In this document: positions 24,199 to 33,509 of the stretch, in pieces
How positions within the stretch are numbered: the stretch's first letter is position 1
How the letters are laid out: each line of letters starts with the position of its first letter
From: a virus
Virus record (IMG/VR): IMGVR_UViG_3300042691_037929
Span: 1-64,000 of that record
DNA length: 64,000 nt
Direction: 5' to 3' (one strand)
Position numbers and translations under genes: made by a program
Notes under the pieces: model-generated
Told to the model about the DNA's origin: nothing
What the model saw: the letters and a program-made list of their open reading frames with translations, nothing else
The model's database searches: none

Positions 24199-25866
24199 AT
24201 GAATAACGATTTAATTCAAGAATATATAAATTGCGCACAAGACCCAGTTTATTTTGCTAATAACTATGGATATGTTTTTGATATGAAAAAACAACAAGTA
24301 TCAAAAATGAGTTGTTTTCCTTATCAAGAAGATTGTTTAAGAACTTTTAATGATAATCAAAATTCTATAGTATTAAAATCAAGACAAATGGGTTTATCAG
24401 TCATTTCTGCAATGTATGTTGCTTGGAGGCTTGTTTTTTGTTTTGATGAAAGAATTTTAGTTGTTGCCGATAATGGAAATGGAGCTGTAAGATTCTTAAA
24501 TACTGTAAGGCAAGTTTTGGATAAATTGCCAGATTGGATGTTGCCAGATGAAAGACTTATAAATAATACAAAACAAATTTCTTTTTCTAATGGTTCTTGG
24601 GTAAAGGCTGTTGCAAGTAGCAAACAGGCAGGTCGTGGAGAATCTTTGACTTGCTTAATACTTGATGAGACTGCATTTATTGAACATGCACAAGATATTT
24701 GGATGGGTGCTGGATTAGCTTTGGCCGCAACTCAAGGTAAATGTATTATGATTTCAACACCAAAAGGTACTGGTAATTTATATCACCAGACATGGGTTCA
24801 AGCAAGTAAGGGTCACGGAAGTTTTGTGCCAATAAAATTACACTGGTCTATACATCCAATTTTATCTGAAGGATTAGAACATAGAAAAGATGTAGATGGA
24901 AAAGAATATCCTTGGAGTCCTTGGTATGGTAAGGAATGTGATAGATTACACCACGATAAAGTTAAAATATCTCAAGAATTAGACTTATCTTTTGAAGGCT
25001 CTAGTGCTGTTGTTATTGATAATTCAATAATAATGAAATACAGAAGGGATATTGGCGATAAAAAACCAATATGTTATTTTGACTTTAAAAAAGATGGTGG
25101 AAGTTTTGTTGATTATGAAACAACTTTTCATATATGGCAAATGCCAAAAGAAGATGGAAACTACATAATAGGAGGAGACGTTGGTCGTGGAGATAGTAAA
25201 GACTACTCTACATTACAAATAATTGATGCAGACTCTTTAGAACAAGTTGGGGAATATCAAGGAAAAATAGTTCCAGATACATTTGCTGAACTTATATATA
25301 TAATCGGATTAAAATATAATACTGCATTTTTAGCTATAGAATGTAACAGCTTTGGTTTAGCTACTACATTAATGTTAAAAAATCAATTAAAATATCCTAA
25401 TGATAGGATGTATATTTCTAAGTCTGCAGTAAAACTTTTCAATAGGTCTCATAATTATGTAGTAGAAAAAGACACAGATGTGCCAGGATTTCAGACAACA
25501 GTTAAAACTAGACCGCTTTTAGTTAGTGCTATAGTTAAATATATGCGTGATATGCAGATTAAAATTAATTCTGACAGATTACTTATGGAGTTTGAAACAT
25601 TTATTTACAATGGCGACAAAGTAGAGCATGCACCAGGATTTAATGATGACCTTATTTTTGCATTTGCAATCGCTCTTTTGATTAGAGATACTGAATTTGA
25701 ATCTGTATTTTGGAATAAACAAAAAACTATGCAAATGTTAGATTTGATTAGTCATAGTAAAAATGACATTAATTCATTAGGTTTAGATGGCAAAGACAAA
25801 GAATCTTGGGAAGATGATGATGACTGGAATGATACTAATTGGTTATTTGGTCCAATAAAAGGATAA
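24199..25866 (+). CDS. Terminase large subunit (gp17-like)
   Basis: A 555-residue packaging ATPase/nuclease. The ATPase has KSRQMGLS (60-67), a terminase P-loop with its Lys at the start rather than before Ser, then the Walker B strand LILDETAF (153-160, D156 and E157) and the coupling motif ISTPKGTGN. The RNase H-like nuclease begins at GGDVGRGDSKDYS with D327 as first acid, continues with AIECNSFG, and ends at FNDDLIFAF. Known role: docks on the portal, pumps DNA into the head and cuts concatemers. It is slightly shorter than T4 gp17 (610). It is followed by a shorter paralogue and then the portal. Confidence 0.95.
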   Translation: MNNDLIQEYINCAQDPVYFANNYGYVFDMKKQQVSKMSCFPYQEDCLRTFNDNQNSIVLKSRQMGLSVISAMYVAWRLVFCFDERILVVADNGNGAVRFLNTVRQVLDKLPDWMLPDERLINNTKQISFSNGSWVKAVASSKQAGRGESLTCLILDETAFIEHAQDIWMGAGLALAATQGKCIMISTPKGTGNLYHQTWVQASKGHGSFVPIKLHWSIHPILSEGLEHRKDVDGKEYPWSPWYGKECDRLHHDKVKISQELDLSFEGSSAVVIDNSIIMKYRRDIGDKKPICYFDFKKDGGSFVDYETTFHIWQMPKEDGNYIIGGDVGRGDSKDYSTLQIIDADSLEQVGEYQGKIVPDTFAELIYIIGLKYNTAFLAIECNSFGLATTLMLKNQLKYPNDRMYISKSAVKLFNRSHNYVVEKDTDVPGFQTTVKTRPLLVSAIVKYMRDMQIKINSDRLLMEFETFIYNGDKVEHAPGFNDDLIFAFAIALLIRDTEFESVFWNKQKTMQMLDLISHSKNDINSLGLDGKDKESWEDDDDWNDTNWLFGPIKG

Positions 25867-25905
25867 TCTATTTACTTTTTTTTAAAAAAAACTATAATAT
25901 GGTTT

Positions 25906-26556
25906 ATGGAGAACCTGTATGAAACATATTATAAAAATAATTTTTATCTTCCTGTTCTAAATTATTTGCCATTAGAAAAAGAAATTTCGAAGATTAGAGA
26001 TTATCAATTAGATTTATTGAGAATTTTTCATAAATATAATAATGTTTCTGTTGTAAAGACAAGACAAATAGGTGCATCAACTATTTTAGCTTACTATATT
26101 TCTTGTTTGATTTTATTAAATGATAGTTGTGAATATAAAAAAATTGTAATATTTACTCCAAACAAAGAGCTTTTTATGAATAAACTTTCTTATTTTTTGA
26201 GAAATAAAGAAGTTGAAGCCGCATATTATAACAAACACCGTTTAATTTATAATAATGTTGAAGTACATATAGTTAATCATATAGACCAACTTAGAGGTAA
26301 TAACCCAGATATTTTTATAGCAGAAGAAATTACAGGTTTAGAAGAGGATAAATGTAACTTAATTCTTAGATGTTCACTATTTTTTAAAAAAAGCATAATT
26401 GTTTCTTCTCTTGGCGGAAAAAGTGATAAAATCTTTAAAAAATGGCATTCAAATATAGTGAGCAAAACAAAAACATTTAAAAAAAGAATAATTTTAGAAA
26501 AAAAGAACAACATACTAAATGATGATTATATGTATTTTAATGCTTCATTTAATTAA
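25906..26556 (+). CDS. Terminase-like ATPase domain protein without nuclease
   Basis: A 216-residue protein that covers only the ATPase half of a large terminase. Seen: adenine-side RDYQLDLLR, P-loop KTRQIGAST (51-59), strand KIVIFTPN, a HIVNHIDQLRGNNPDIFIAEE run in which IFIAEE (136-141) is Walker B, and IIVSSLGGKSDKIFKKWH in the place of the coupling motif. The protein ends where the nuclease should begin, with an ordinary stop. It lies 39 nt after the full TerL. Identity to TerL is low, so it is an old duplication or a separate acquisition rather than recent decay. It may modulate packaging, or be a remnant kept by selection. Confidence 0.75.
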   Translation: MENLYETYYKNNFYLPVLNYLPLEKEISKIRDYQLDLLRIFHKYNNVSVVKTRQIGASTILAYYISCLILLNDSCEYKKIVIFTPNKELFMNKLSYFLRNKEVEAAYYNKHRLIYNNVEVHIVNHIDQLRGNNPDIFIAEEITGLEEDKCNLILRCSLFFKKSIIVSSLGGKSDKIFKKWHSNIVSKTKTFKKRIILEKKNNILNDDYMYFNASFN

Positions 26557-26577
26557 AAAAAGCTCTTATGGGCTTTA
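26557..26577 (+). terminator. Weak hairpin before the portal gene
   Basis: AAAAGCTC, TTAT, GGGCTTT with one G-T pair. It is followed by an A-rich, not T-rich, stretch, so it is a doubtful terminator. Confidence 0.3.
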
Positions 26578-26594
26578 GAAAAAGAAAATTTATA

Positions 26595-26602
26595 TATTTA
26601 TT
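26595..26602 (+). promoter_or_regulatory. Candidate late promoter motif TATTTATT
   Basis: TATTTATTAAAA, 12 nt before the portal start. Confidence 0.45.
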
Positions 26603-26614
26603 AAAAAAGAAAAT

Positions 26615-28498
26615 ATGTCAGAAGAAAGTGTATTTATATCATTATTAGATAGATTAAAAAGAGGAAGGACTTCCAGAACATTACCAAGTGAAAGAGGTGT
26701 TTTAACAGGAAATGTTGCAGCACCAACATCTAATACTATGCAGCAAAAGCAACAAGACTTTTTAGATGTTCAATCTCAAAAAATAGCTCAAGATATATAC
26801 TCAAGAAGTAATTATTATGACACTGATAGGCTTGGTGCATATAACGATTTTAGAGCCATGGATATGTCGCCAGAAGTTTCTGCTGCACTTGATATTATTA
26901 CTGATGAGTGTGTCACAAGAAATGAGAGAGGAGAAATACTTTCTATATACTCTGATAATCAAAGAATAAAAACTGTTTTAAAAGACCTTTTTAAAAACAG
27001 GTTAAATATGGAATATAATTTAACTTTTTTAATTAGGGAAATGATAAAGTTTGGTGATACTTTCTGGAAACTTGAAATAGACCAAAATGAAGGAATCTAT
27101 GATTCTAGAGCTTTACCAGTTGCAGAGATTCACAGAGAAGAAGCGTTTGATGGAAATGTAAATTCATCAAGATTTAAGTGGGACGTAAACGGTATGTATT
27201 TTGAAGAATTTCAAATTGCACATTTTAGATTAGTTTCTGATGGAACTAAATTGCCTTATGGTAGAAGTGTTTTAGACCCAGCAAGAAAGCTTTGGAAGCA
27301 ATTACAGTTAGCAGAAGATGCTATGCTTGTTTATAGAATAATAAGAGCTCCTGAAAGAAGAGTTCATTATATAGAAGTAGGAAATCTTGAAGCTGGCGAT
27401 GTTCATCAATATGTTGAGAGAATAAAAAGAGAATTAAAGAAGTCTTCTATTGTTGACCAAAAAAGTGGTCAAATGAATTTGAAATATAATCCAATGACAA
27501 TGGAAGAAGATTATTTCATTCCTATTAGGGGTGATAAGTCTTCAAGAATAGAAACACTTCCTGGCGCTTCTAACCTTGGAGAAATTCAAGATGTCGAGTA
27601 TTTGCAAAATAAATTATTTGCTGCATTAAAGGTTCCTAAACCATATTTGAATTATGCAGAATCAATGCCAGGAGGTTCAGCTTTATCTCAAGCAGATTTA
27701 AGATTTAGTAGAACCATAAATAGAATTCAAGAAAATGTAGTTATAGAATTGAGAAGAATTGCCAACATTCATCTTTTCCTTTTAGGATTTGAGGATGATA
27801 TGGACAATTTTGACTTAAAATTAACCAATCCTTCTACTCAGCAAGAATTGTTAAAGCTGGAAACAATGAAGGCAAGACTTGAGGTTTTTAAGGAAATTTA
27901 TACTGGCGAAGCAACTTCTCCAGTTTCTTATACTTGGGCCATGGAATATATTATGGGATTCTCAAAGTCTGAAATTAAACAAATATTAAGACAGAAAAAA
28001 GTTGAAAAGAAAATGTTTTCTGAAATTGATATGGCTGCTGAAGAATATATGGAGACTGGTTTATTTGCTGATATTGATAGCAAATTTAAAGTTTCTTCAG
28101 GTCCAGCTGGAGAAGTTCAGGCTGGAGAAGCTATGCCTGGTGCATCTCCAGAAGCTGCTGCAGGAGGTCTTCCTGGCGCAGAAGACTTTGGTGGTGGAGC
28201 TGAAATGGGTGGAGGGCTAGAAGAGCCAGCTGCTGCTCCTGAAGCTGGAGGAGGAGAACCTACAGAATTAGCAGAATCAATTCTTTTTGAAGAAGTTAAT
28301 GTAAATAAAAAAGATAATTTAATAATTAAAGAACAAAGTGATGAAGAGCTTTTTGATAAAATTGAATTGAAAAACAAAAATTTAAATACAAAAACAAAAA
28401 GAATAATAGATGTAATAACAGATAGATTGAATAAAATAAATGAAGAAACTGGTTTGGATGAAAACGGTAATGATTTATTAAATAATGGAACAAATTAA
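26615..28498 (+). CDS. Portal protein (gp20-like)
   Basis: A 627-residue portal. DTDRLGAYNDFRAMDMSPEV then AALDIITDEC is the family opening of T4 gp20 relatives. The stem and wing are covered by FEEFQIAHFRLVSDG, LPYGRSVLDPARKLWKQLQL then AEDAMLVYRIIRAPERRVHY, and KSSRIETLPGASNLGEIQDV then EYLQNKLFAALKVPKPYL. Known role: the dodecameric ring at the head vertex through which DNA enters and leaves; docking site for terminase and neck. Residues about 495-554 are an unusual Gly/Ala/Pro/Glu-rich linker, clearly richer in G+C than its surroundings, leading to a charged C-terminal extension that T4 gp20 lacks. Confidence 0.92.
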   Translation: MSEESVFISLLDRLKRGRTSRTLPSERGVLTGNVAAPTSNTMQQKQQDFLDVQSQKIAQDIYSRSNYYDTDRLGAYNDFRAMDMSPEVSAALDIITDECVTRNERGEILSIYSDNQRIKTVLKDLFKNRLNMEYNLTFLIREMIKFGDTFWKLEIDQNEGIYDSRALPVAEIHREEAFDGNVNSSRFKWDVNGMYFEEFQIAHFRLVSDGTKLPYGRSVLDPARKLWKQLQLAEDAMLVYRIIRAPERRVHYIEVGNLEAGDVHQYVERIKRELKKSSIVDQKSGQMNLKYNPMTMEEDYFIPIRGDKSSRIETLPGASNLGEIQDVEYLQNKLFAALKVPKPYLNYAESMPGGSALSQADLRFSRTINRIQENVVIELRRIANIHLFLLGFEDDMDNFDLKLTNPSTQQELLKLETMKARLEVFKEIYTGEATSPVSYTWAMEYIMGFSKSEIKQILRQKKVEKKMFSEIDMAAEEYMETGLFADIDSKFKVSSGPAGEVQAGEAMPGASPEAAAGGLPGAEDFGGGAEMGGGLEEPAAAPEAGGGEPTELAESILFEEVNVNKKDNLIIKEQSDEELFDKIELKNKNLNTKTKRIIDVITDRLNKINEETGLDENGNDLLNNGTN

Positions 28499-28508
28499 TA
28501 TTTAAAAT

Positions 28509-28793
28509 ATGAGTTACGAAAATTTAAGAAAACAAATAACAGAAAAAAGATTAGGCAAATCTAAAATAGAACAAAACAATATAGAAGAAGATGAACACGG
28601 TATAGATGAGAAGTGGCAAAAAATTAAGCGACTTATAGATAAGACTGAGCCTAGATTGTATAAATTTATGTTTAAAGAAACTCATGACGCTTCTATTGAT
28701 GCAAGAAATAATTTAAATGAAATAAGAAAGCTTTGCGTAGAGCTTAGAGATAGTATATTAAAGCAAAGACAAGATAATGAAAGCAAATATTAA
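28509..28793 (+). CDS. Small helical protein downstream of portal
   Basis: A 94-residue, highly charged, probably all-helical protein starting 10 nt after the portal stop. No motif recognised. In T4 the gene after the portal encodes a small prohead core protein (gp67), so a head-assembly role is possible by position only. Its stop abuts the stop of the next, leftward gene at 28793/28794. Confidence 0.55.
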   Translation: MSYENLRKQITEKRLGKSKIEQNNIEEDEHGIDEKWQKIKRLIDKTEPRLYKFMFKETHDASIDARNNLNEIRKLCVELRDSILKQRQDNESKY

Positions 28794-29444
28794 TTAAACA
28801 TTTTTAAATTGCTCTGATATAATATTTCTAATTGTTTTTCTTAATTTTTGTTCTTGTAAATTAAAAAACTTTTCCTTTTGTTTTTCATAATAAGATAGTG
28901 CTGGCTTTGAAAAATTTTCAAGTTGTTCTTTAGTAAAATCGTTTGCGCCATTTGAAAAAATAACAGTATCTATTAAATTTTTTAAATTTTGTAGTTTTAA
29001 ATATTTAATTTCATGTGGATACATATCAGAAGTTTTAATCAACTTTTTATTGGCATAATATCTTTTTTCATCATCAGAAAGTTTATCAAACCTATCTTTA
29101 TTTAAAAAGTACCCAGATAAAACATTTACAGCCATCAAAACGTTTTTCCTCCATTCTTTATCCATGGAATCAAACAGCTCTTGTGTAAACCAACTCCTGT
29201 TCATGTTATAGCTATACAATTCTTTTTGAGTTTCATCAGATTGTTTCCATTCTTCTGGTGTTATCCAAGCTAGCTTTTGAAATCTTTTGTTTGTATATTT
29301 TTCAAGCTGTTTTTTATTAAGAAATTGAACTTCTTTTCTTGATAAATTTATATCAAAATTAATTAATTTATCTAAAAGCTCTTCTCTTTCTTTTTTTGAA
29401 AGAGAATCAATTTCATTTCTTTTATGTAATAGAGTTATATCCAT
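28794..29444 (-). CDS. Hypothetical helical protein, leftward singleton
   Basis: A 216-residue protein from the ATG at 29442-29444. An upstream in-frame ATG at 29468 would overlap a TATTTATA motif, so the inner start is preferred. The protein is charged and helical, with no membrane segment or cysteine motif. Its last residues LRKTIRNIISEQF resemble the short basic-amphipathic IRxIIRE segments found at protein ends in T4-like phages, and a related segment opens the protein at 42471. Function unknown. It converges exactly with the portal operon and diverges from dnaE. Confidence 0.6.
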   Translation of the reverse strand: MDITLLHKRNEIDSLSKKEREELLDKLINFDINLSRKEVQFLNKKQLEKYTNKRFQKLAWITPEEWKQSDETQKELYSYNMNRSWFTQELFDSMDKEWRKNVLMAVNVLSGYFLNKDRFDKLSDDEKRYYANKKLIKTSDMYPHEIKYLKLQNLKNLIDTVIFSNGANDFTKEQLENFSKPALSYYEKQKEKFFNLQEQKLRKTIRNIISEQFKNV

Positions 29445-29455
29445 ATTTAATATAT

Positions 29456-29463
29456 TATAAATA
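29456..29463 (-). promoter_or_regulatory. Candidate late promoter motif TATTTATA, minus strand
   Basis: Minus-strand TATTTATAATATA, 11 nt before the ATG at 29444 of the leftward gene. Confidence 0.45.
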
Positions 29464-29472
29464 TTCATTAAT

Positions 29473-29504
29473 TTTGATTATTTGTTGCTTTTTGCTTATA
29501 TTTG
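29473..29504 (+). promoter_or_regulatory. Host-type promoter for the DNA polymerase gene
   Basis: TTTG (29473-29476), 20 nt, TATATTTG (29497-29504). Exact match to the Bacteroidota vegetative consensus, with a leader of about 20 nt to the dnaE ATG. Confidence 0.65.
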
Positions 29505-29525
29505 TAAATTGAAATAAAAAAAAAT

Positions 29526-32500
29526 ATGTTTATAGTATTTGATACAGAAACTACAGGCCTACCAGAAGATTTTAGCGCACCAATAACTGACTTTGATAAT
29601 TGGCCAAGAATAGTTCAATTAGCATGGAAAGTTTATGATGTAAATGGAAATGTTATAAGTACTTACAATAGAATTGTTAAGCCAGAAGGCTTTACCATAC
29701 CGCCAGAGTCAATAAAGGTTCACAGAATTACAAATGAAAGGGCAAACTCAGAAGGATTACCTTTACTTGAAGTGTTAAACGAGTTTGTTCAATGTATTAA
29801 AGAATCAAAATTTTTAGTGGCTCACAATATTAGTTTTGATAATAAAATTACTGGTTGTGAGTTTTTGCGAATGGGAATGCATAATTATATGAATGATATA
29901 ATTCATGTTTGTACTATGAATTCAACAATTGATTATTGCAGAATACAAGGAGGTATGGGCTTAAAGCCGCCAACCTTAACAGAACTTCATAGTAAACTTT
30001 TCGGAAAAGGATTTGAAGATGCTCACGATGCATTAATTGACGTAGAGGCATTGGCTAAATGTTTTTTTAAATTAAAAGAAATAGGTGTTTTAGGTTTTGA
30101 CGAAAATTGTATTCAATATTTAGATTCAAAATTTAGTGAGAAAAATATTTATGATAAATGGTCACAAAAAAATGGAGAACCAATAAGTCCAGTTAAATTG
30201 GTAAACTTTGGGGTTCATACATATAACTCTATATTAGAAGGTGCCGCATCGGCTAGTGATTACATAAAAAAAGCAAAAGAATTTAATCATGATACTATCG
30301 TTTTAACAGATAAAGGAAATATGTCTGGCTCTTTTGCTTTTTATCAAAAGTGTAAAAATGAAAAGATAAAACCAGTAATTGGTTGCGAGTTTTATTTGAA
30401 TGATAGCATAGGAGGTGAATATGAAGAAAAAATACAAGACACAAATGTATTACAGAAAATAATAGTAAAAAACAAAGATGGATATGTAAATATTAACAGA
30501 TTAAATTACCTATCTTTTACAGAAGGTTATTATAGAGTTCCAAGAATCAAAACTGATTGGGTTTCAGAAAATAAAGAAGGTTTAATTTTAACAACATCCT
30601 CTAAAGGTGGAATGGTTTCAAAATATGTTCAAAGAGGAAAATATGATTTGGCTGAAAATTACATAAAAAAAATGATTGAAATTTTCGGAAAACAATCATA
30701 TATAGCTGAAATATCATTAGAAGACAATCAAATACAGAGACAATATAACAAGTTTATTATCAACATGGCATCAAAATATGGAATGGCATTAATTGTTGCC
30801 AATGATGTATATTATGCCAAAGAAGAAGATTCTGTTCTTCAAGATGTTTTGAGTTCTATCGACCAAAAGAAGTCTATAAAAAAATCTAGAACAAAAGAAA
30901 ATAGAAATATGAATTATGTTTCTGAGGACATTTTGTTAAACATGAATAAAGAGTTTGGCTACAATTATGATGAAAACTTTTTGAAAATGTGCATGATTAC
31001 ATCTAATAGAGTAGCTTCTATTTGTGATTTTGAATTTGAAGTTGATATAGAAAAATACCCAGAATATAAACCTACTCAAGATGTAATTGAATATTTTGGA
31101 ACAGATGATACTGAAGAAATAATAAAAAAATTATCTCATGCTAAATTAAATCAAAAATTAAAAATTTACGAAAAACAAGGTCCAATAGCAATAGATGAAG
31201 AAAAAGTAAAAGAGTATAGAAATAGACTTGATTATGAGATAGAAGTAATTAAGGAGAAGAAAATGGTTGATTACTTTTTAGTTGTATGGGAGCTTATTAG
31301 ATATTGTGGAGAAAATAATATCGAAGTTGGTCCTGGGAGAGGTTCTGCGGCTGGCTCTTTATTATCTTGGTGTTTAGATATAACAAAAATAGACCCATTA
31401 AGGTTTAAGTTGTATTTTGAAAGATTTTTGAACCCGACAAGAAAGGGTCCACCAGATATTGATATTGACTTTGAAACTGGTTCAGACGTTAAAACAGATG
31501 AGTTTCTTTATAAAAAATATGGCAAAGAATGCGTATTCCCAGTTATTACATTTTCAACTTTTAACGAAAAAGGATGTTTAAAAGATGTTTCTAAGGCTTT
31601 TGGTCAAGATGGAGGCTTTGAATCTGATGTTTTTGCTGTTACGAAAGAAATGCCTAAAATGTTCATGAAATATGACGGCGGACTGAAAGAGTGGATTGAG
31701 GACTGGAAATATAATCAAGAAGCTTCTGAAAGAGTTAAAGACTGGTTAAATGACTCTAAAAATAAAAAAATTATAGATACAACTTTAACTCTACAAGGTC
31801 AAATAAGGAATTTAGGTAAACATGCTGCTGGAATAGTTATTACTCCTGGTCCAGTTTGGGACTATATGCCAATTAATGTAGTTAAGGGAGTTAGAGTATC
31901 TGGCTTTCAAGAATCTGGTAGTGGAAAGGATTTATCAACATTAGGAATTCTTAAATTAGATAGACTTAATTTAACAACATTAAACATATTAAAAGAATCT
32001 ATAAGACTTGTAAAAGAGAGAAAAGGTATTGACATTACTGAACAGGTAAAATATGTTGATTTAGATAATAAAGAATTGTTTGAAGAATTAAGACTAGGAA
32101 ACAATCAAGGTATATTTCAGTTTGAATCTGATGGTATGTCTAAATTAATTAAAGACATGCACATAGAAAGTTTTGAAGAAATGGTTGCCGCAAATGCATT
32201 ATATAGACCAGGGCCAATGGGTGTTGGGGCTCACGAAGAATATATAAGAAATAAAAAAGACCCAGAATCCATAAATCCAGTACACCCATCTCTTGAGCCT
32301 TTATTGAGAGAAACAAATGGTGTTCTTATTTTTCAAGAGCAACTTATGTTTATAGCTCATGAATTGGCAGGAATGAGCTTAGGTGAAGGTGACAATTTGA
32401 GAAAAGTTATGGATAAGGCTTCTAAAATAATTAAAAAAAGTTTATCAGGGGAAGAATTAGAAGATAAAGAAATAAATGACAAAAGTTACAAAGAATATTC

Positions 32501-33509
32501 AAAGCTTTGGCAACAATTTAAGGAGGGTTGTAAAAAGAATGGCTTAGATGAAAATGCCATAAAGGATATAGAGGAATGGTTAATTAAGTATTTGGGATAT
32601 TCTTTTAATAGAAGTCACAGTGTTAGTTATTCGTATGTTGCCATGCAAACTCTTTTTATGAAGAAATATTATCCTGCTGAATTTTATACTGCTTTATTGA
32701 ATCACGCAAAAGATGACGAACAGTGGTTATCAGCAGCTATAATGGCTGCTTTTACAAAAGGCATAAAGATATTGCCACCAAGTAGAAAATCTAAGTGGGA
32801 ATGGACAATGTTAGACAATGAAAATATTTTAATGGGATTTTCTAGTATTAATGGTATGGGAGAAATTGCTTATAATGAACTTCAGGAAGCCGATATAGAA
32901 AATATTAAAAAAGACGAATTTTTTATGCGTCAATTTTCCAAATTTAATAAAGCAAATTTTGAAGCGTGTTTGTGTGCTGGCGTTTTCGATGATTGGTCTG
33001 AATCAAGAGAGGAACTTCTTGAATTTAGAAAATTTAAAATTAAAAGAAACACTATGCAAATGGATTTATTTGGACAAAATAATTTTGATATAATGGAAGA
33101 AAGTTTGTATGGTAAGTTTGAGCCTACTCCAAAAGAAGAAAAATATAAACAATTTATTAAAGTTTGTAGTATTGATTTAGATATTTTTCATAAAATATCA
33201 CAATTAAAAGAGAACTTTAGAAATCAATATAATATAAGTGTTCATTCTGTTATAGAATTCGACAATCCAGACAAATATTATTATTTTGTTTTAAGAGATT
33301 TTGTGCCAAAAATTTCAAAAAATGGAAAAAAGTTTTGGACTTTAGAGTTGAGTGATGGCGGAGCATCTGTTAAAGTTATCTTATGGGAAGATGGTTATGA
33401 TAGAGTAAAGGATTTATTAGAAAAAGGAGGAATTTATTTAACGAAATTTTCAAAAGATAAAAATTGGTTAAATTTTCAGGACGGATGTCAGTTTAGAAGG
33501 GTTTTTTAA
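29526..33509 (+). CDS. dnaE: DNA polymerase III alpha subunit fused to DnaQ-type 3'-5' exonuclease
   Basis: A 1327-residue family C replicative polymerase. Residues 1-200 are a DnaQ-like proofreading exonuclease: DTETTG (6-11), HRITNE, VAHNISFDNK and HDALIDVEAL hold the acidic and His residues. A PHP domain follows (VNFGVHTYNSILEGAA, IVLTDKGNMSGSFAFY, KPVIGCEFYL), but two usual metal ligands are replaced (HLH is NFG; TDHGN is TDKGN), so PHP activity is probably lost. The palm has VGPGRGSAAGSLLSWCLDI and PPDIDIDFET (about 642-651), then GKHAAGIVITPG. The C-terminus has an OB fold (FWTLELSDGGASVKVILWED). Known role: chromosomal-type DNA synthesis. The exonuclease fusion replaces separate epsilon. 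Confidence 0.93.
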   Translation: MFIVFDTETTGLPEDFSAPITDFDNWPRIVQLAWKVYDVNGNVISTYNRIVKPEGFTIPPESIKVHRITNERANSEGLPLLEVLNEFVQCIKESKFLVAHNISFDNKITGCEFLRMGMHNYMNDIIHVCTMNSTIDYCRIQGGMGLKPPTLTELHSKLFGKGFEDAHDALIDVEALAKCFFKLKEIGVLGFDENCIQYLDSKFSEKNIYDKWSQKNGEPISPVKLVNFGVHTYNSILEGAASASDYIKKAKEFNHDTIVLTDKGNMSGSFAFYQKCKNEKIKPVIGCEFYLNDSIGGEYEEKIQDTNVLQKIIVKNKDGYVNINRLNYLSFTEGYYRVPRIKTDWVSENKEGLILTTSSKGGMVSKYVQRGKYDLAENYIKKMIEIFGKQSYIAEISLEDNQIQRQYNKFIINMASKYGMALIVANDVYYAKEEDSVLQDVLSSIDQKKSIKKSRTKENRNMNYVSEDILLNMNKEFGYNYDENFLKMCMITSNRVASICDFEFEVDIEKYPEYKPTQDVIEYFGTDDTEEIIKKLSHAKLNQKLKIYEKQGPIAIDEEKVKEYRNRLDYEIEVIKEKKMVDYFLVVWELIRYCGENNIEVGPGRGSAAGSLLSWCLDITKIDPLRFKLYFERFLNPTRKGPPDIDIDFETGSDVKTDEFLYKKYGKECVFPVITFSTFNEKGCLKDVSKAFGQDGGFESDVFAVTKEMPKMFMKYDGGLKEWIEDWKYNQEASERVKDWLNDSKNKKIIDTTLTLQGQIRNLGKHAAGIVITPGPVWDYMPINVVKGVRVSGFQESGSGKDLSTLGILKLDRLNLTTLNILKESIRLVKERKGIDITEQVKYVDLDNKELFEELRLGNNQGIFQFESDGMSKLIKDMHIESFEEMVAANALYRPGPMGVGAHEEYIRNKKDPESINPVHPSLEPLLRETNGVLIFQEQLMFIAHELAGMSLGEGDNLRKVMDKASKIIKKSLSGEELEDKEINDKSYKEYSKLWQQFKEGCKKNGLDENAIKDIEEWLIKYLGYSFNRSHSVSYSYVAMQTLFMKKYYPAEFYTALLNHAKDDEQWLSAAIMAAFTKGIKILPPSRKSKWEWTMLDNENILMGFSSINGMGEIAYNELQEADIENIKKDEFFMRQFSKFNKANFEACLCAGVFDDWSESREELLEFRKFKIKRNTMQMDLFGQNNFDIMEESLYGKFEPTPKEEKYKQFIKVCSIDLDIFHKISQLKENFRNQYNISVHSVIEFDNPDKYYYFVLRDFVPKISKNGKKFWTLELSDGGASVKVILWEDGYDRVKDLLEKGGIYLTKFSKDKNWLNFQDGCQFRRVF

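Noticed and set aside
24376-24402. Apparent loss of the Walker A lysine in TerL (RQMGLS)
   Set aside because: Many large terminases carry the lysine at the start of the motif; KSRQMGLS has it there, so the site is probably intact.
28002-28220. Same-strand open frame inside the portal gene
   Set aside because: A shadow produced by the G+C-rich linker; the portal frame is clearly the coding one.
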